NCBI RefSeq assembly: GCF_000732945.1
Contig: NZ_CP008944.1
Coordinates: 714,553 to 778,552, forward strand
DNA length: 64,000 nucleotides
Reading direction: 5' to 3'
Source: Corynebacterium atypicum
Lineage (GTDB): Bacteria > Actinomycetota > Actinomycetes > Mycobacteriales > Mycobacteriaceae
Shown here: piece after piece, positions 28,872 through 38,483 of the stretch
How the letters are laid out: the number at the start of each line of letters is the position of its first letter
Numbering within the stretch: the stretch's first letter is position 1
Program-made: the position numbers and the translations under genes
The notes under the pieces: generated by a model
Seen by the model: the letters and a program-made list of their open reading frames with translations, nothing else
What the model was told of the DNA's origin: nothing
The model's database searches: none

Positions 28872-30176
28872 ATGGCAGAACAAACACGATCCGGGTCCCT
28901 GAGCGTGCTCGGGATCTCAGGAAGACGGCTGGCCGCCGTACTGATCGGCTGGTTCTTCGTCGTCTTCGACGGTTACGACCTCATCGTCTACGGCACCGTG
29001 CAAACGTCGCTGGCTCACGAATGGGGGCTGGACAACGCAGCTCTGGGCACCATCGGCTCTACGGCGTTCGTCGGGATGGTTATCGGTGCCGTGCTGATCG
29101 GGCGTCTTTCGGACCAGCTCGGCCGAAAGGCCGCCGTGATCGGCTCGGTGACGGTGCTCTCTGTGTTCACCCTCCTGTGCGCATTCGCCCCCAACCCGTG
29201 GTTCTTCGGCGCCTTCCGGTTAATAGCCGGGATCGGGCTTGGGGGATTGGTGCCCTCGGTTAACGCGATGACCTCTGACTTAGTCCCCGCGAGGACCATG
29301 TCCGCCTGGGCTACGGTCATGATGTCCGGGGTGCCCATTGGAGGCTCCATCGCCGCCGTACTGGCACCGCTGATCGTGCCGACACACCCGGACTGGGGCT
29401 GGCGGGCGATGTTCATCATCGCGCTGGTTCCCATGATCATTGGTCTGCCTATCGCCATCCGCGTGATCCCGTCGTCGAAGGCGATTGAGGCGGATGTGCG
29501 GCGCAGGGAAGACGTCGAGGAAAGCGCCGGATTCGGCCAGCTTTTGGGCGGGCGATACCGGGCGGTGTCCATCTGGTTTGCCATCGCCACATTTGTCACG
29601 CTGCTGGCCTGGTACGGGCTGGGCACCTGGCTGCCCCGGCTCATGGAGACTGCGGGCTGCGACTTCGGCGCGGCGCTCATGTTCACGCTTGCGCTGAACC
29701 TGGGCGCGGTTATTGGGTCGGTCACTACCGCCTGGGCGGGGGACCGCTTCGGCCCGCTGATCACCGGGGTGGTCGCTGCCGGCATCGCGGGCGTGGCCCT
29801 GCTGGCCCTCCTGGCATATCCGCCGGTCTGGCTGGTCTACCTCATCCTGATTGCCGCTGGAGTGGGCACCCACGGCACGCAGATCCTCATCATCGCGGCG
29901 ATCACCGGCTTTTACCCGCACCACCTTCGCGGCACCGCCTTGGGGTGGTCGCTAGGAATCGGTCGGCTCGGGGCCGTCTTAGCCCCGCAGCTCGCCGGCT
30001 GGCTTTTGGCCTGGGGCCTGGGAGTCTCCTCGAACTTCGTCATGTTCGGCATGGCCGCCTTGCTCTCTGCGGCAAGCTTGCTGGTCTTGCTGCGGGTCCG
30101 ACGTCGCAGCGACCTCGCCCGCCCGAAGGTCACCGAGGTTGTCACCGCGCAGCCCACTGGCCCCACTCGGGTCTAA
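28872..30176 (+). CDS. genK: 3-hydroxybenzoate/gentisate MFS transporter
   Basis: Proton-driven uptake of aromatic acids; aromatic acid:H+ symporter (AAHS) family with twelve helices. Helix 1 carries [12 protein letters not shown], with the acidic residue typical of PcaK/GenK proteins, and the loop 2-3 motif is [16 protein letters not shown] 28872 gives 434 residues; the frame is open upstream to 28692 without a better start. A TAGATG box at 28858 ends 8 nt before it. It precedes genH. Confidence 0.88.
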   Translation: MAEQTRSGSLSVLGISGRRLAAVLIGWFFVVFDGYDLIVYGTVQTSLAHEWGLDNAALGTIGSTAFVGMVIGAVLIGRLSDQLGRKAAVIGSVTVLSVFTLLCAFAPNPWFFGAFRLIAGIGLGGLVPSVNAMTSDLVPARTMSAWATVMMSGVPIGGSIAAVLAPLIVPTHPDWGWRAMFIIALVPMIIGLPIAIRVIPSSKAIEADVRRREDVEESAGFGQLLGGRYRAVSIWFAIATFVTLLAWYGLGTWLPRLMETAGCDFGAALMFTLALNLGAVIGSVTTAWAGDRFGPLITGVVAAGIAGVALLALLAYPPVWLVYLILIAAGVGTHGTQILIIAAITGFYPHHLRGTALGWSLGIGRLGAVLAPQLAGWLLAWGLGVSSNFVMFGMAALLSAASLLVLLRVRRRSDLARPKVTEVVTAQPTGPTRV

Positions 30177-30246
30177 CCAGCCCCACAACTACACGCACTC
30201 CACACACAAGGCGTGCCCGCACAGGCGGCACGCAGCAGAAAGGCTG

Positions 30247-31623
30247 ATGCACACCATGTCTCTGGCAGCTACTCACGTTCCCAACACAACGCTTTCCGGC
30301 CAGCGCGTCCTCATCGCCGGTGGCGGTATCGGAGGTGCGGCCGGGGCCCTTGTGCTCTCCCTACGCGGGGCGAAGGTGACGCTTTTCGAGCGCCACCGGG
30401 AGTTCAAAGAAGTAGGTGCCGGGCCTGCAGATCGGCCCACACGGCTGGCGCATGCTGGATAGCTGGGGGGTATTGGACAAGATCGTCGCGGCTGGCTATC
30501 TGCCAGAAAAAATGCGCTTTCATGACGCGGTGACAGGCGAACGGCTGTTGACCTTAGACTTCGGCGCGGAATTCCAGGAGCACTTCCGCGGCCGCTACGT
30601 GGTCATTCACCGCTCGGACCTGCTCAACATCCTGCTGACGGAGGCGGCAGCGCACGGAGCCGAGCTCAACACCGGCATGGAGGTTCAAGACGTGGCCAAC
30701 ACCCCGGACGGTGTGGCAGCGACCGTGTTCGACCGCGACCAGGGCACGACCGAGATGATTGAGGGGGACGTCTTCCTCGGCTTCGATGGGATCCACTCGG
30801 TGATCCGGCCTCGGTTCGTTCAGGACGACGTGGTGCCTAGCGCCTACGTCGCCTACCGGGGGACCTCGGAGATGGCCGCAGACGAGGAGATGAAGGATCT
30901 CACGGACGTGGTGGGTTACATCGGCCCGCACTGCCACTTCATCCAATACCCGCTGCGCGGCGGCGAGCTGCTCAACCAGGTGGGCGTGTTCCAATCAGAC
31001 CGCTACCTGGACGGGCGGGACCTGGGCGACATCCCCGACGATTGGGGCAACAACGAGGAGCTGGCCTGCGCCTACGACCACTGCATCGACTTCATCAAAG
31101 AGCGCACCGATAAGCTCTGGAAAAATCAATGGTGGCAGATGAGCGACCGTGAGCCGCTGATGAAGTGGGCAGACGGCAAAATCATCGTGCTTGGCGACGC
31201 CGCGCATCCCCGCTGCAGTATCTTGCTTCCGGCGCTGTGATGGCCATGGAGGACGCGGAGGTAGTAGCCCACTTCGCCACCGAGGCCGCCGCGGACGCCG
31301 AAGAGGGGCTCGACTGGGTCGCGGTGCTCAGCGAAGTCGAGGCGGAGCGGGCGCCCCGGTGTGCGCGCATCCAGACAACCGGTCGCTTCTGGGGCGAGCT
31401 GTGGCACCTAGCCGGCACCGCGCGGTTGATCCGCGACGAGCTTTTCCGCGCGGCGGACCGCGGCGGCTGGTTCCGGTATGCAGACTGGCTGTGGGGCTAC
31501 GATCCGACGGAGCGCAAGTACGTCGAGCACCCCGAATTGGCCGAACTGCCCGAGGAGCTTAAAGGTTGGCGTTACACGTTGGTACAGCGCTCCGGGCATG
31601 ACGCCGCGCCTATGGCGCGTTAG
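30247..31623 (+). pseudogene. genH: 3-hydroxybenzoate 6-hydroxylase, two frameshifts
   Basis: FAD monooxygenase converting 3-hydroxybenzoate to gentisate, the entry step of the island. The N-terminal dinucleotide fold [18 protein letters not shown] is in frame from ATG 30247 up to FKEVGAG. An extra C near 30421-30425 then moves [15 protein letters not shown] into the next frame. The frame returns after a missing C in the CCCC at 31208-31211: VLGDAAHP (FAD motif) should join [18 protein letters not shown]. The total of 1377 nt is a multiple of three because the indels compensate. As written, translation would stop at 30460-30462 after 72 residues. All other core motifs are intact, so the damage is recent, or the indels are errors. 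Confidence 0.82.
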
Positions 31624-31630
31624 CCCGAAG

Positions 31631-32191
31631 CTAGAAGCGCTCCTCGATAAGGTCGGCCGCGTGAGCGGCCAGCACGGGCAGCTCGGAGGCTTCTCGGCGA
31701 GAAAATGGCTTGAGTACAAAGCTTGCTGGGTCCATCCGGCCCGGCGGGCGGCCGATCCCGCAAGAGATCCGCACGTAGTCCTTGGTGCCCAGCGCCTTGG
31801 TTATTGAGCGCAGCCCGTTGTGGCCGCGATCCCCGCCGCCGGGGCGCGCCTCGACCGTGCCGAGCGGAAGCTCGAGGTCGTCGTGGACCACCAGGATGCT
31901 GGCCGCCGGCACCCGAAAGAAATCGCTGAGAGCGCGCACCTGGGCCCCAGAAACGTTCATCAAGCTCGACGGCTTGGCCATGACGAGCGCCCGGCCGCGA
32001 GCCCCCGGCGCGGTACGGGCCTGGGCAACCAGCGCCCGAGAGCGCTTATGCACCGCGAACGTCGCTTGCGGGAAGCGCGAGCACAGCTCGTCGAGGACGA
32101 CGTGCCCGAGGTTGTGCCGGGTCCCGCGGTACTTGGGCCCGGGATTGCCCAGGCCGACCACCAGGAGGGGAGTGTTGTGCGTGCTACTCAT
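31631..32191 (-). CDS. pth: Peptidyl-tRNA hydrolase (paralogue 2)
   Basis: Second Pth, 186 residues without the N-terminal extension of the first. The motifs are VVGLGNPGPKYRGTRHN, LMNVSGAQVR, VVHDDLELPLGTV and DRGHNGLRSI, so all catalytic residues (His in TRHN, Asp in HDDL) are kept. ATG 32191 has GGGAC close upstream; the frame is open to 32335 without further family sequence. It ends 8 nt from the convergent genH stop and follows rplY (also minus strand), a pairing common in bacteria. Confidence 0.9.
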   Translation of the reverse strand: MSSTHNTPLLVVGLGNPGPKYRGTRHNLGHVVLDELCSRFPQATFAVHKRSRALVAQARTAPGARGRALVMAKPSSLMNVSGAQVRALSDFFRVPAASILVVHDDLELPLGTVEARPGGGDRGHNGLRSITKALGTKDYVRISCGIGRPPGRMDPASFVLKPFSRREASELPVLAAHAADLIEERF

Positions 32192-32294
32192 AGTCCCTTC
32201 AGTATGGCAGCACCGCCGGGCCGGCGAGAAGCCCGGGGCAAAGAAAACCCCAGGGCGCATGAGCACCCTGGGGAAAGCCGGAAAGTCGCCTCGA

Positions 32295-32933
32295 CTAGTC
32301 GGCGTCTTCCTCGGTGGCCTCGACGTCGGAGGCATCCTTCTGGTCGATGGCGGCGGCGGCCTCGTCCTCGGCGTCCTCGTCCTCCTCGGGCTCGGGCCAC
32401 TGGATCGAGACGATCAGAGTCTCCGGATCGGCCACCAGGCTGGTGTTGCCCGGCATCTGCAGATCGCCGGCGACGATCTTGGAATCGACCTCGAGACCCT
32501 CGACGGAAACGGTGATCTCCTCGGGGATGTTGAGCACGTCGGCCTCAACCAGCAGCTCGTAAGCGTCCTGGACGGCGATGGTGCCGGGCTGCGATTCGCC
32601 CTCGACGGTGATCGGGACCTCGACCTCGACCTTCTCGCCGCGCTTAATGCCCAGCAAGTCGACGTGGTCGATGTCGAAGGTCAGCACGTTCTGGTCGACG
32701 TGCTTCACCATGGTCAGGTGCTTCTCGCCCTCGAGCTCGATCTCGACGATGGCGTTCACGCCGTGGTTGCGCACCAGCGCCTGGATCTCAAGCAGCGGCA
32801 CAGAGAAATGGATGGTCTCGGTGCCAGCGGAGTAGATCACGCCGGGCACGCGCCAGTCGCGGCGCAGCCGGCGGGCAGCGCCCTTGCCAAACTCGGTGCG
32901 CGGCTCGGCCTTGATGGTCAGGTAATCAGCCAT
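32295..32933 (-). CDS. rplY: 50S ribosomal protein L25/Ctc
   Basis: Binds 5S rRNA in the large subunit; the long (Ctc) form with a C-terminal domain. It has 212 residues: the N-terminal L25 barrel (EPRTEFGKGAARRLRRD, VPGVIYSAG) is followed by the TL5-type domain and an acidic tail rich in Glu/Asp/Ala. AGAGAG precedes ATG 32933. The upstream leader contains an attenuator-like hairpin. Confidence 0.93.
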   Translation of the reverse strand: MADYLTIKAEPRTEFGKGAARRLRRDWRVPGVIYSAGTETIHFSVPLLEIQALVRNHGVNAIVEIELEGEKHLTMVKHVDQNVLTFDIDHVDLLGIKRGEKVEVEVPITVEGESQPGTIAVQDAYELLVEADVLNIPEEITVSVEGLEVDSKIVAGDLQMPGNTSLVADPETLIVSIQWPEPEEDEDAEDEAAAAIDQKDASDVEATEEDAD

Positions 32934-33006
32934 GATGATTCTCTCTTAAGGATTTATGGTCGGTGTGGAAAAGCATGGGTTACAATGCGCCGAGTCTCGC
33001 GCGGGA

Positions 33007-33063
33007 ACAAAAACAAAAGGCCCGCGTCCAACTCGGTGTCTTCGCCGAGTCTCCCGCAGGCCT
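33007..33063 (-). terminator. Intrinsic terminator or attenuator in the prs-rplY gap
   Basis: On the minus strand AGGCCTGCG pairs with CGCGGGCCT (9 bp, one wobble) around an inner stem ACTCGG/CCGAGT, and is followed by TTTTGTTTTTGTT. It lies 74 nt before the rplY start and well after the first prs terminator, so it may act as an attenuator in the rplY leader. The whole gap 32934-33264 has no gene; a partial copy of one arm, GAGACTCGGCG on the minus strand, follows the T-run. Confidence 0.6.
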
Positions 33064-33223
33064 GAGGTAGGCGGGCTACAAAGCGCCGCCGGCTTGAAAG
33101 GAAAGAAAATCGCGTCGATAACGGCCGTGGGCCCCACCGGAGCCGGCAAGACCCGTGGCGCGGCCTCGTGCCCTCGCCGAGACGAAGAGCATGTTAGCAC
33201 TACCAGGGCGGCGCTAGCAAAGG

Positions 33224-33251
33224 GGCCCGGCAGCGATGAGGCGGCCGGGCC
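33224..33251 (-). terminator. Terminator after prs
   Basis: GGCCCGGC and GCCGGGCC form a perfect 8-bp stem around a 12-nt loop, 13 nt after the prs stop; CCTTTGC follows. Confidence 0.6.
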
Positions 33252-33264
33252 AGGGCACGGACGC

Positions 33265-34242
33265 TTAGGCTTCGCCCTCGAAGAGGTGGGTGACGGAGCC
33301 GTTCTCAAAGATCTCGTTGATCGTCTGCGCCAGCAGCGGGGCGATAGACAGCACGGTCAGGTTCGACCAGCCCTCGGTTGACTGAGGCAACGTGTCCGTG
33401 GTGATGACCTCCTCGGCCCCGCAGTCAGAGAGCCGTTCGCGCGCCGGGTCGGAGAAGACGCCGTGGGTGCAGGCCACCAGGACCGACTTCGCGCCGGCTT
33501 CCTTGAGCACGCGCACGCCCCCGGCGATGGTGCCGCCGGTATCGATCATGTCATCGATGAGGATACAGTTTTTGCCCTCTGCCTCACCCACCACGCGGTT
33601 GGCCACCACCTGGTTAGCCACGTCGACGCTGCGCGTCTTGTGCACGAAGGCGATGGGCGCCCCGGCCAGGGTGTTCGCCCATTTCTCGGCCGTCTTGACG
33701 CGGCCGGCGTCGGGGGAGACCACGCAGAGATCGTCCATCGCGTACTTCGATTTGATGTAGTCGGTGAGGATCGGCTGGGCGTGCATGTGGTCCACAGGGC
33801 CATCGAAGAAGCCCTGGATCTGGTCAGTGTGCAGGTCGACAGCGACGATGCGGTCGGCGCCGGCGGTCTTGAGCAGGTCGGCGACCAAACGGGCGGAGAT
33901 CGGCTCGCGCCCGCGGTGCTTTTTATCCTGCCTGGCGTAGGGGTAGAAGGGCAGGATTGCCGTGATGGTGCGTGCCGACCCGCGCTTGAGCGCGTCGATC
34001 ATGATGAGCTGCTCCATCAGCCACTTGTTCAGCGGCTGGGTGTGCGACTGGATCACGTAACAATCCGAGCCGCGAACCGACTCCTCGAAGCGTACGAAGA
34101 TCTCACCGTTGGCAAAGTCGCGGGCGGTGGTGGGGGTCAGCTCGATGCCGAGTTCCTTGGCCACCTGCTCGCCAAGCTCCGGGTGCGCACGTCCGGAGAA
34201 GAGCATCATGTTTTTATGGGTCTGTTTCCAGTGGGCAGTCAT
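33265..34242 (-). CDS. prs: Ribose-phosphate pyrophosphokinase
   Basis: Makes PRPP from ribose 5-phosphate and ATP for nucleotide, histidine and arabinan synthesis. The motifs are MLFSGRAHPELGEQVAKEL, the flexible loop YARQDKKHRGREPIS, VDLHTDQIQGFF, and the PRPP loop ILIDDMIDTGGTIAGGV. ATG 34242 gives 325 residues, normal; upstream frame to 34377 lies inside glmU. It follows glmU by 7 nt, the usual glmU-prs operon of actinobacteria. Confidence 0.96.
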   Translation of the reverse strand: MTAHWKQTHKNMMLFSGRAHPELGEQVAKELGIELTPTTARDFANGEIFVRFEESVRGSDCYVIQSHTQPLNKWLMEQLIMIDALKRGSARTITAILPFYPYARQDKKHRGREPISARLVADLLKTAGADRIVAVDLHTDQIQGFFDGPVDHMHAQPILTDYIKSKYAMDDLCVVSPDAGRVKTAEKWANTLAGAPIAFVHKTRSVDVANQVVANRVVGEAEGKNCILIDDMIDTGGTIAGGVRVLKEAGAKSVLVACTHGVFSDPARERLSDCGAEEVITTDTLPQSTEGWSNLTVLSIAPLLAQTINEIFENGSVTHLFEGEA

Positions 34243-34249
34243 GGGGGAG

Positions 34250-35770
34250 TTACCGCTCGCCTTCCTGCTGTTTATCGCCGGTGTGTTGACGGGATGCGGC
34301 GGGTTTAGCGTCTGCATTTTCTGCTGCGTCGCGTTGACGCGCCGCTCGGGCGGCCTCGGCGGCGGGGGTCCCGGCACGCTTCTTTTCCACCCAGCCCTCG
34401 ATGATGCGCTGCTTTCCAGCAGAGACAGTCAGCGCGCCAGCGGGGACATCCTCCTTGATGACTGTACCCGCCCCGGAATACGCCCCATCACCCACGGTCA
34501 CCGGCGCGATGAACATGGTGTCTGAACCGGTGCGTACGTGACTGCCCACGCGGGTGCGGTGCTTGGTCACGCCGTCGTAGTTCACAAAGACGCTCGAGGC
34601 GCCAATGTTGGAGTCCTCGCCGATTTCCGCGTCGCCGACGTAGGTCAGGTGAGGAACCTTCGAGCCGCGGCCGATGGTCGCGTTCTTGGCTTCGACGAAT
34701 CCGCCCAACTTGCCGCCCTCGCCAAGGCGCGTGCCCGGGCGGAGGTAGGTGAACGGGCCGACGTTCGCGTGCGGGCCGATCTCGGAGGAGAAGGCGTGGG
34801 TGCGTACCACGTGTGCTCCGGTTCCCACGTGCACATCAGTGAGTGTGGAGTCGGGGCCCACCACCGCGGCGTCGGCAATGGTGGTGTGCCCGCGCAGCTG
34901 AACCCCGGGTTCGATGAGCACGTCTCGGCCCACGGTGACCTCCGCGTCGATCCATATCGTCTCCGGATCAACGATCGTGGCCCCGCCCCGCATGGCGGCG
35001 GTGACGATGCGGCGGTTGAGCTCCTTGCCCGCGGCTGCGAGCTGTACGCGATCGTTGACCCCGGCGAGCTGAGCCGGATCGTCGGTGCGGAAGGCGGCGA
35101 CCTTGTGCCCGCCGGCGCGGGCGATGGCCAGCACGTCGGTGAGGTACAGCTCGCCCTGGGCGTTGTCGGTATTCAGCTGGCCCAGTCCCGCGCGCAACAC
35201 GTCCGCGTTGAAGGCGAAGATCCCGGAGTTGACCTCGCGGATGGTGCGCTCGACGGCGGAGGCGTCCTTGTGCTCGACGATGGCGGTAACCTTGCCGGAC
35301 TCGCTGCGGGTGATGCGCCCGTAGCCCGTCGGGTCCTCCAGCTCCATCGTCAACACGGTCACCGCGGCCTGCGTCTGCGCGTGGGTTTGCGCCAGCTCCG
35401 TCAGAGTCTGCGCGGTCAACAGCGGCACGTCGGCGTTGGTGACGAGGACGGTCCCGGTAAATTGGGGCAGTTGCTTAAGCGCGCATGCCACGGCATGGCC
35501 TGTGCCCTTCTGCTCGGCCTGGACTGCCTGGGTGATGGGCCGATCTAAGTCCGCGGCGATCTGCTCGACGGCCGGCGAGACCAACTCGCGCCCATGGCCC
35601 ACTACGGCGACGATGTGGGCGGGCTCGGCGCCGGCGGCGGCGTGCAGGCTGTGCGAGAGGAGGCTACGCCCGGCGATGGAATGCAGCGTCTTCGGGGTCT
35701 TCGACTTCATGCGGGTGCCCTGCCCTGCGGCAAGGACGATGACGGCAAGCTCAGTATTGGCGTGGGTCAC
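34250..35770 (-). CDS. glmU: Bifunctional UDP-GlcNAc synthase GlmU
   Basis: Acetylates glucosamine-1-phosphate and couples it to UTP to give UDP-GlcNAc for peptidoglycan. The N-terminal uridyltransferase has [18 protein letters not shown]; the C-terminal half is a left-handed beta helix of hexapeptide repeats ([32 protein letters not shown]). A 45-residue Lys/Ala tail ends the protein. GTG 35770 gives 506 residues; the long upstream frame to 36061 has no family sequence. The divergent gap to 36017 holds both promoters and nothing else evident. Confidence 0.95.
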   Translation of the reverse strand: MTHANTELAVIVLAAGQGTRMKSKTPKTLHSIAGRSLLSHSLHAAAGAEPAHIVAVVGHGRELVSPAVEQIAADLDRPITQAVQAEQKGTGHAVACALKQLPQFTGTVLVTNADVPLLTAQTLTELAQTHAQTQAAVTVLTMELEDPTGYGRITRSESGKVTAIVEHKDASAVERTIREVNSGIFAFNADVLRAGLGQLNTDNAQGELYLTDVLAIARAGGHKVAAFRTDDPAQLAGVNDRVQLAAAGKELNRRIVTAAMRGGATIVDPETIWIDAEVTVGRDVLIEPGVQLRGHTTIADAAVVGPDSTLTDVHVGTGAHVVRTHAFSSEIGPHANVGPFTYLRPGTRLGEGGKLGGFVEAKNATIGRGSKVPHLTYVGDAEIGEDSNIGASSVFVNYDGVTKHRTRVGSHVRTGSDTMFIAPVTVGDGAYSGAGTVIKEDVPAGALTVSAGKQRIIEGWVEKKRAGTPAAEAARAARQRDAAENADAKPAASRQHTGDKQQEGER

Positions 35771-36017
35771 GGGCGATGGAACCTCCGTTGGCGGGCTGCG
35801 GAACCGCGGCCCAATGTAGGTCGGCTGTAGGTAAGCAATGAACAAAGCTGTGCGGTGCGCGAGGCGGGGCCGAAGTGGCCGCGCCCGGCGATATAGCCCC
35901 CAAGCATAACGGCTGTCACGCGGCCAGCTGGGCAGCGACGGGCGCAGGTGTATTGGGCAAACCTGACGATAAAGATAAAGTAAGGGCCATTGGTTCAACC
36001 GAAAGGATGAGATACCT

Positions 36018-37577
36018 ATGGCAGTGACAGCGCACCGAATCGCTCGCCGAACGTTGCTCAAGTCCGCCGCCGTCGGGGCCGTCTTGGTCGGCGCCGGGCA
36101 CCTCGCGGCCTGCGGGAGCAGCCAGCCGAAGCCTCAGGGCTACGAAGGCGAGCGCCGCGACCTGCCGATCCCTCCGCTCGACCAGGGCGAGATGGTTGAC
36201 GGGGTCCGGGTGTTTCACCTCGATGCCGGCGAACACCAGGTGAACATCCTGCCGGACAAGACATCCACCGCCTGGGGGTTCAACGGCGGGCACTTGGGGC
36301 CAACGCTGTACATGCGTCGCGGCGACAAGGTGCAGATGCACGTGCATAACGGGCTGGACACGATGACCACGATCCACTGGCATGGCATGAAGCTCCCGGC
36401 CAAAAGCGACGGCGGGCCCCACTCGCGCATCGATCCCGGCGAGACGTGGTCGCCGGAGTGGACCGTGGAGCAGCCTGCGGCGATGCTGTGGTACCACCCG
36501 CACCCGCATATGGAGACCGAGCTGCACGCCTACCGGGGCTTGGCCGGCGGCATTGTGATCGCCGACGAGCAAGCGGACAAGATCGATCTGCCCCACGACT
36601 ACGGGGTGGATGACATCCCGGTGGTGGTCATGGACCAGAAGTTCAACGAGGACGGATCGCTGAACGAGGACATCGACCCCGACCTCGGCATGAAGGGCGA
36701 TACCCCCACGGTCAACGGGATTACGGCCCCGCGCTTTCAGGCGACGACGCGCCGGTTGCGGTTGCGCATTCTCGACGCAGCGACGATGCGCTTCTTCAAC
36801 TTCGCGTTTTCCGACGGCCGCGAGTTTCAGCTGGTGGCCACCGATTCGGGGCTGCTGGACAAGCCCGTCACGCTCACCGAGCTGCGGGTAAGCCCGGGCG
36901 AGCGCAACGAGATCGTGGTGGAACTTAAGCCAGGGGAGACCGTGATGTTCAAGGCAGTTCCGTTCTCCGAAAGCATGGACGTTCCCCAGGACGAATACGC
37001 GCTGGACTTTGGCCTGCAGGACACCTTCGATCTGCTAGAGATCGCCGCCGCCGATGAGCTTTCGGAGCCGGCTGGCCCGGTGCCCGAAGTGCTCAACCCC
37101 CAGGCCGCGCGCCTGCCGGAGGTCGCTGGTGCCCCGCAGCGTGAGTTCGCGCTCAACACCTTTGAGATCAACGGGCGGACCATGGACATGTCCCGGGTAG
37201 ATCTGGCGATCGACCATGATGGCCCGGAGGTGTGGACAGTGACTAATGAGAACACGGATTGGATCCACAACTTCCACATCCACAACTCGAGCTTTAGGAT
37301 CCTCGAGGTCACGGGCACCGACGTGCCGGTGCCCACCCAGGGCTGGCGCGATACGGTGCAATTGCCGCCGAACGCGACGGCGAAGTTGGCGGTCGTCTTT
37401 GGGCAGTACCCGGATCCCGAGTGGGCCTATATGTACCACTGCCACATGCTGCTGCACGAGGACTCCGGCATGATGGGGCAATTCGTTATGGTCCGCCCCG
37501 GCGAGGAGCCGAAGCTCAACCCGGTGGCATACTCGCACGGCTTGCATGAGGACCACCAGGCTGCGGGCCGGCGTTAA
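36018..37577 (+). CDS. Multicopper oxidase, Tat-exported lipoprotein
   Basis: Periplasmic-side copper enzyme, probably a cuprous oxidase of the CueO class involved in copper tolerance. The signal has twin arginines ([11 protein letters not shown]), a hydrophobic stretch, then the lipobox LAAC with Cys near residue 32. Copper motifs are [26 protein letters not shown] and [16 protein letters not shown]; the last includes the type 1 site with an axial Met. It has 519 residues in three cupredoxin domains. TAAAGT lies upstream near 35976 as a possible -10 box, and AAAGGA precedes the ATG. No CsoR or P-type ATPase is adjacent. Confidence 0.9.
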   Translation: MAVTAHRIARRTLLKSAAVGAVLVGAGHLAACGSSQPKPQGYEGERRDLPIPPLDQGEMVDGVRVFHLDAGEHQVNILPDKTSTAWGFNGGHLGPTLYMRRGDKVQMHVHNGLDTMTTIHWHGMKLPAKSDGGPHSRIDPGETWSPEWTVEQPAAMLWYHPHPHMETELHAYRGLAGGIVIADEQADKIDLPHDYGVDDIPVVVMDQKFNEDGSLNEDIDPDLGMKGDTPTVNGITAPRFQATTRRLRLRILDAATMRFFNFAFSDGREFQLVATDSGLLDKPVTLTELRVSPGERNEIVVELKPGETVMFKAVPFSESMDVPQDEYALDFGLQDTFDLLEIAAADELSEPAGPVPEVLNPQAARLPEVAGAPQREFALNTFEINGRTMDMSRVDLAIDHDGPEVWTVTNENTDWIHNFHIHNSSFRILEVTGTDVPVPTQGWRDTVQLPPNATAKLAVVFGQYPDPEWAYMYHCHMLLHEDSGMMGQFVMVRPGEEPKLNPVAYSHGLHEDHQAAGRR

Positions 37578-37612
37578 ACGGTACCTCGGCCGCGGGCTTG
37601 GCGTTAAACGGT
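37570..37612 (+). repeat. 13-bp direct repeat spanning the oxidase stop codon
   Basis: GGCGTTAAACGGT occurs at 37570-37582 and again at 37600-37612 (30-bp period). The first copy contains the TAA stop of the multicopper oxidase. Confidence 0.7.
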
Positions 37613-37644
37613 GCTGGGGAAGCGGTGCCCAGGGCATAAAAAAG

Positions 37645-37716
37645 CTTCCCCGCCAGGACTCGAACCTAGAATGTCGGTACCAAAAACCGAAGTGTTGCCG
37701 ATTACACCACGGGGAA
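37645..37716 (-). tRNA. tRNA-Gln (anticodon TTG)
   Basis: A 72-nt cloverleaf: acceptor TTCCCCG/CGGGGAA, D-stem GTGT/ACAC, anticodon stem TCGGT/ACCGA with loop TTTTGGT (anticodon TTG), T-arm CTAGG-TTCGAGT-CCTGG, discriminator G. CCA is not encoded. A TAGAAT box on the minus strand (37746-37751) is the probable promoter, and a T6 run directly after the 3' end can terminate it. Confidence 0.95.
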
Positions 37717-37816
37717 TCGCTCGGGCATGAGCCGTTGCCCCACTCATTCTAGCGCATCCGGGCCAAGCCCCCAACAAACGGTGACTGCAGTTGAAGTGCG
37801 TCGGCTACCCCCGCGA

Positions 37817-37822
37817 TAGGCT
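37817..37822 (+). promoter_or_regulatory. -10 box, leaderless start of the TetR gene upstream of mfd
   Basis: TAGGCT ends 7 nt before ATG 37830, with TTGAAG at 37791 as a distant -35. Confidence 0.5.
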
Positions 37823-37829
37823 AGACCGC

Positions 37830-38483
37830 ATGGCCAGGCAGAGGATGACCGGCAAGCAGCGTCGCGAGCAGCTGATCGAGATTGGGCGCACAACTTTCGC
37901 CCGGCGGGGGTTCGATGGCACCAGCGTTGAAGAGATCGCGGCCCGCGCGGGGGTGAGCAAACCCATCGTCTACGAGCATTTCGGCGGCAAGGAGGGCCTC
38001 TACGCCGCCGTCGTCGATCGCGAGATGGGCTATCTCGAGCGGGTCATCACCGAGTCGCTGCGCTGGGGTCGGTCGAAGGAGCGCATCGAGAAGGCGGTGG
38101 TGGCGCTGTTGACCTACGTCGAGCAGGACACGGAGGGGTTCGCCATCCTGGTGCGTGACGCCGGTGCCGGTCAGGGTTCGTCCGAGAAGTCTTACTCCAC
38201 GCTGCTCAACCACGCGGTGACCCAGGTCTCGCACATCCTGGGGGATAAATTCGATCGCCAGGGCTTCGATCGCGCCAACGCCGTGATTTATAGCCAGGCG
38301 ATGGTCGGTATGGTCTCTATGACTGCCCAGTGGTGGCTGGAAAACCGGCAGATCCCGAAGGCTGCCATCGCGGCGCACATCGTTAACCTCTGCTGGAACG
38401 GGCTCGCCGGCCTCGAGATCGAGCCCAACTTGTCGCAGAATGCCGAAGAACTCACAACCCAATTGGAGAAAGAAGGAATCTAG
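37830..38483 (+). CDS. TetR family transcriptional regulator
   Basis: Regulator of 217 residues with the HTH around residues 10-55 (RTTFARRGFDGTSVEEIA, then AGVSKPIVYEHFGGKEGLY). The C-terminal ligand domain is of unknown specificity. Its stop is directly followed by the GTG of mfd, so the two genes are co-transcribed and possibly coupled. The short intergenic space has no obvious palindrome. Confidence 0.88.
   Translation: MARQRMTGKQRREQLIEIGRTTFARRGFDGTSVEEIAARAGVSKPIVYEHFGGKEGLYAAVVDREMGYLERVITESLRWGRSKERIEKAVVALLTYVEQDTEGFAILVRDAGAGQGSSEKSYSTLLNHAVTQVSHILGDKFDRQGFDRANAVIYSQAMVGMVSMTAQWWLENRQIPKAAIAAHIVNLCWNGLAGLEIEPNLSQNAEELTTQLEKEGI

Noticed and set aside
34538..35548. A 336-codon plus-strand frame opposite glmU
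   Set aside because: Composition typical of an antisense shadow; glmU is complete on the minus strand.
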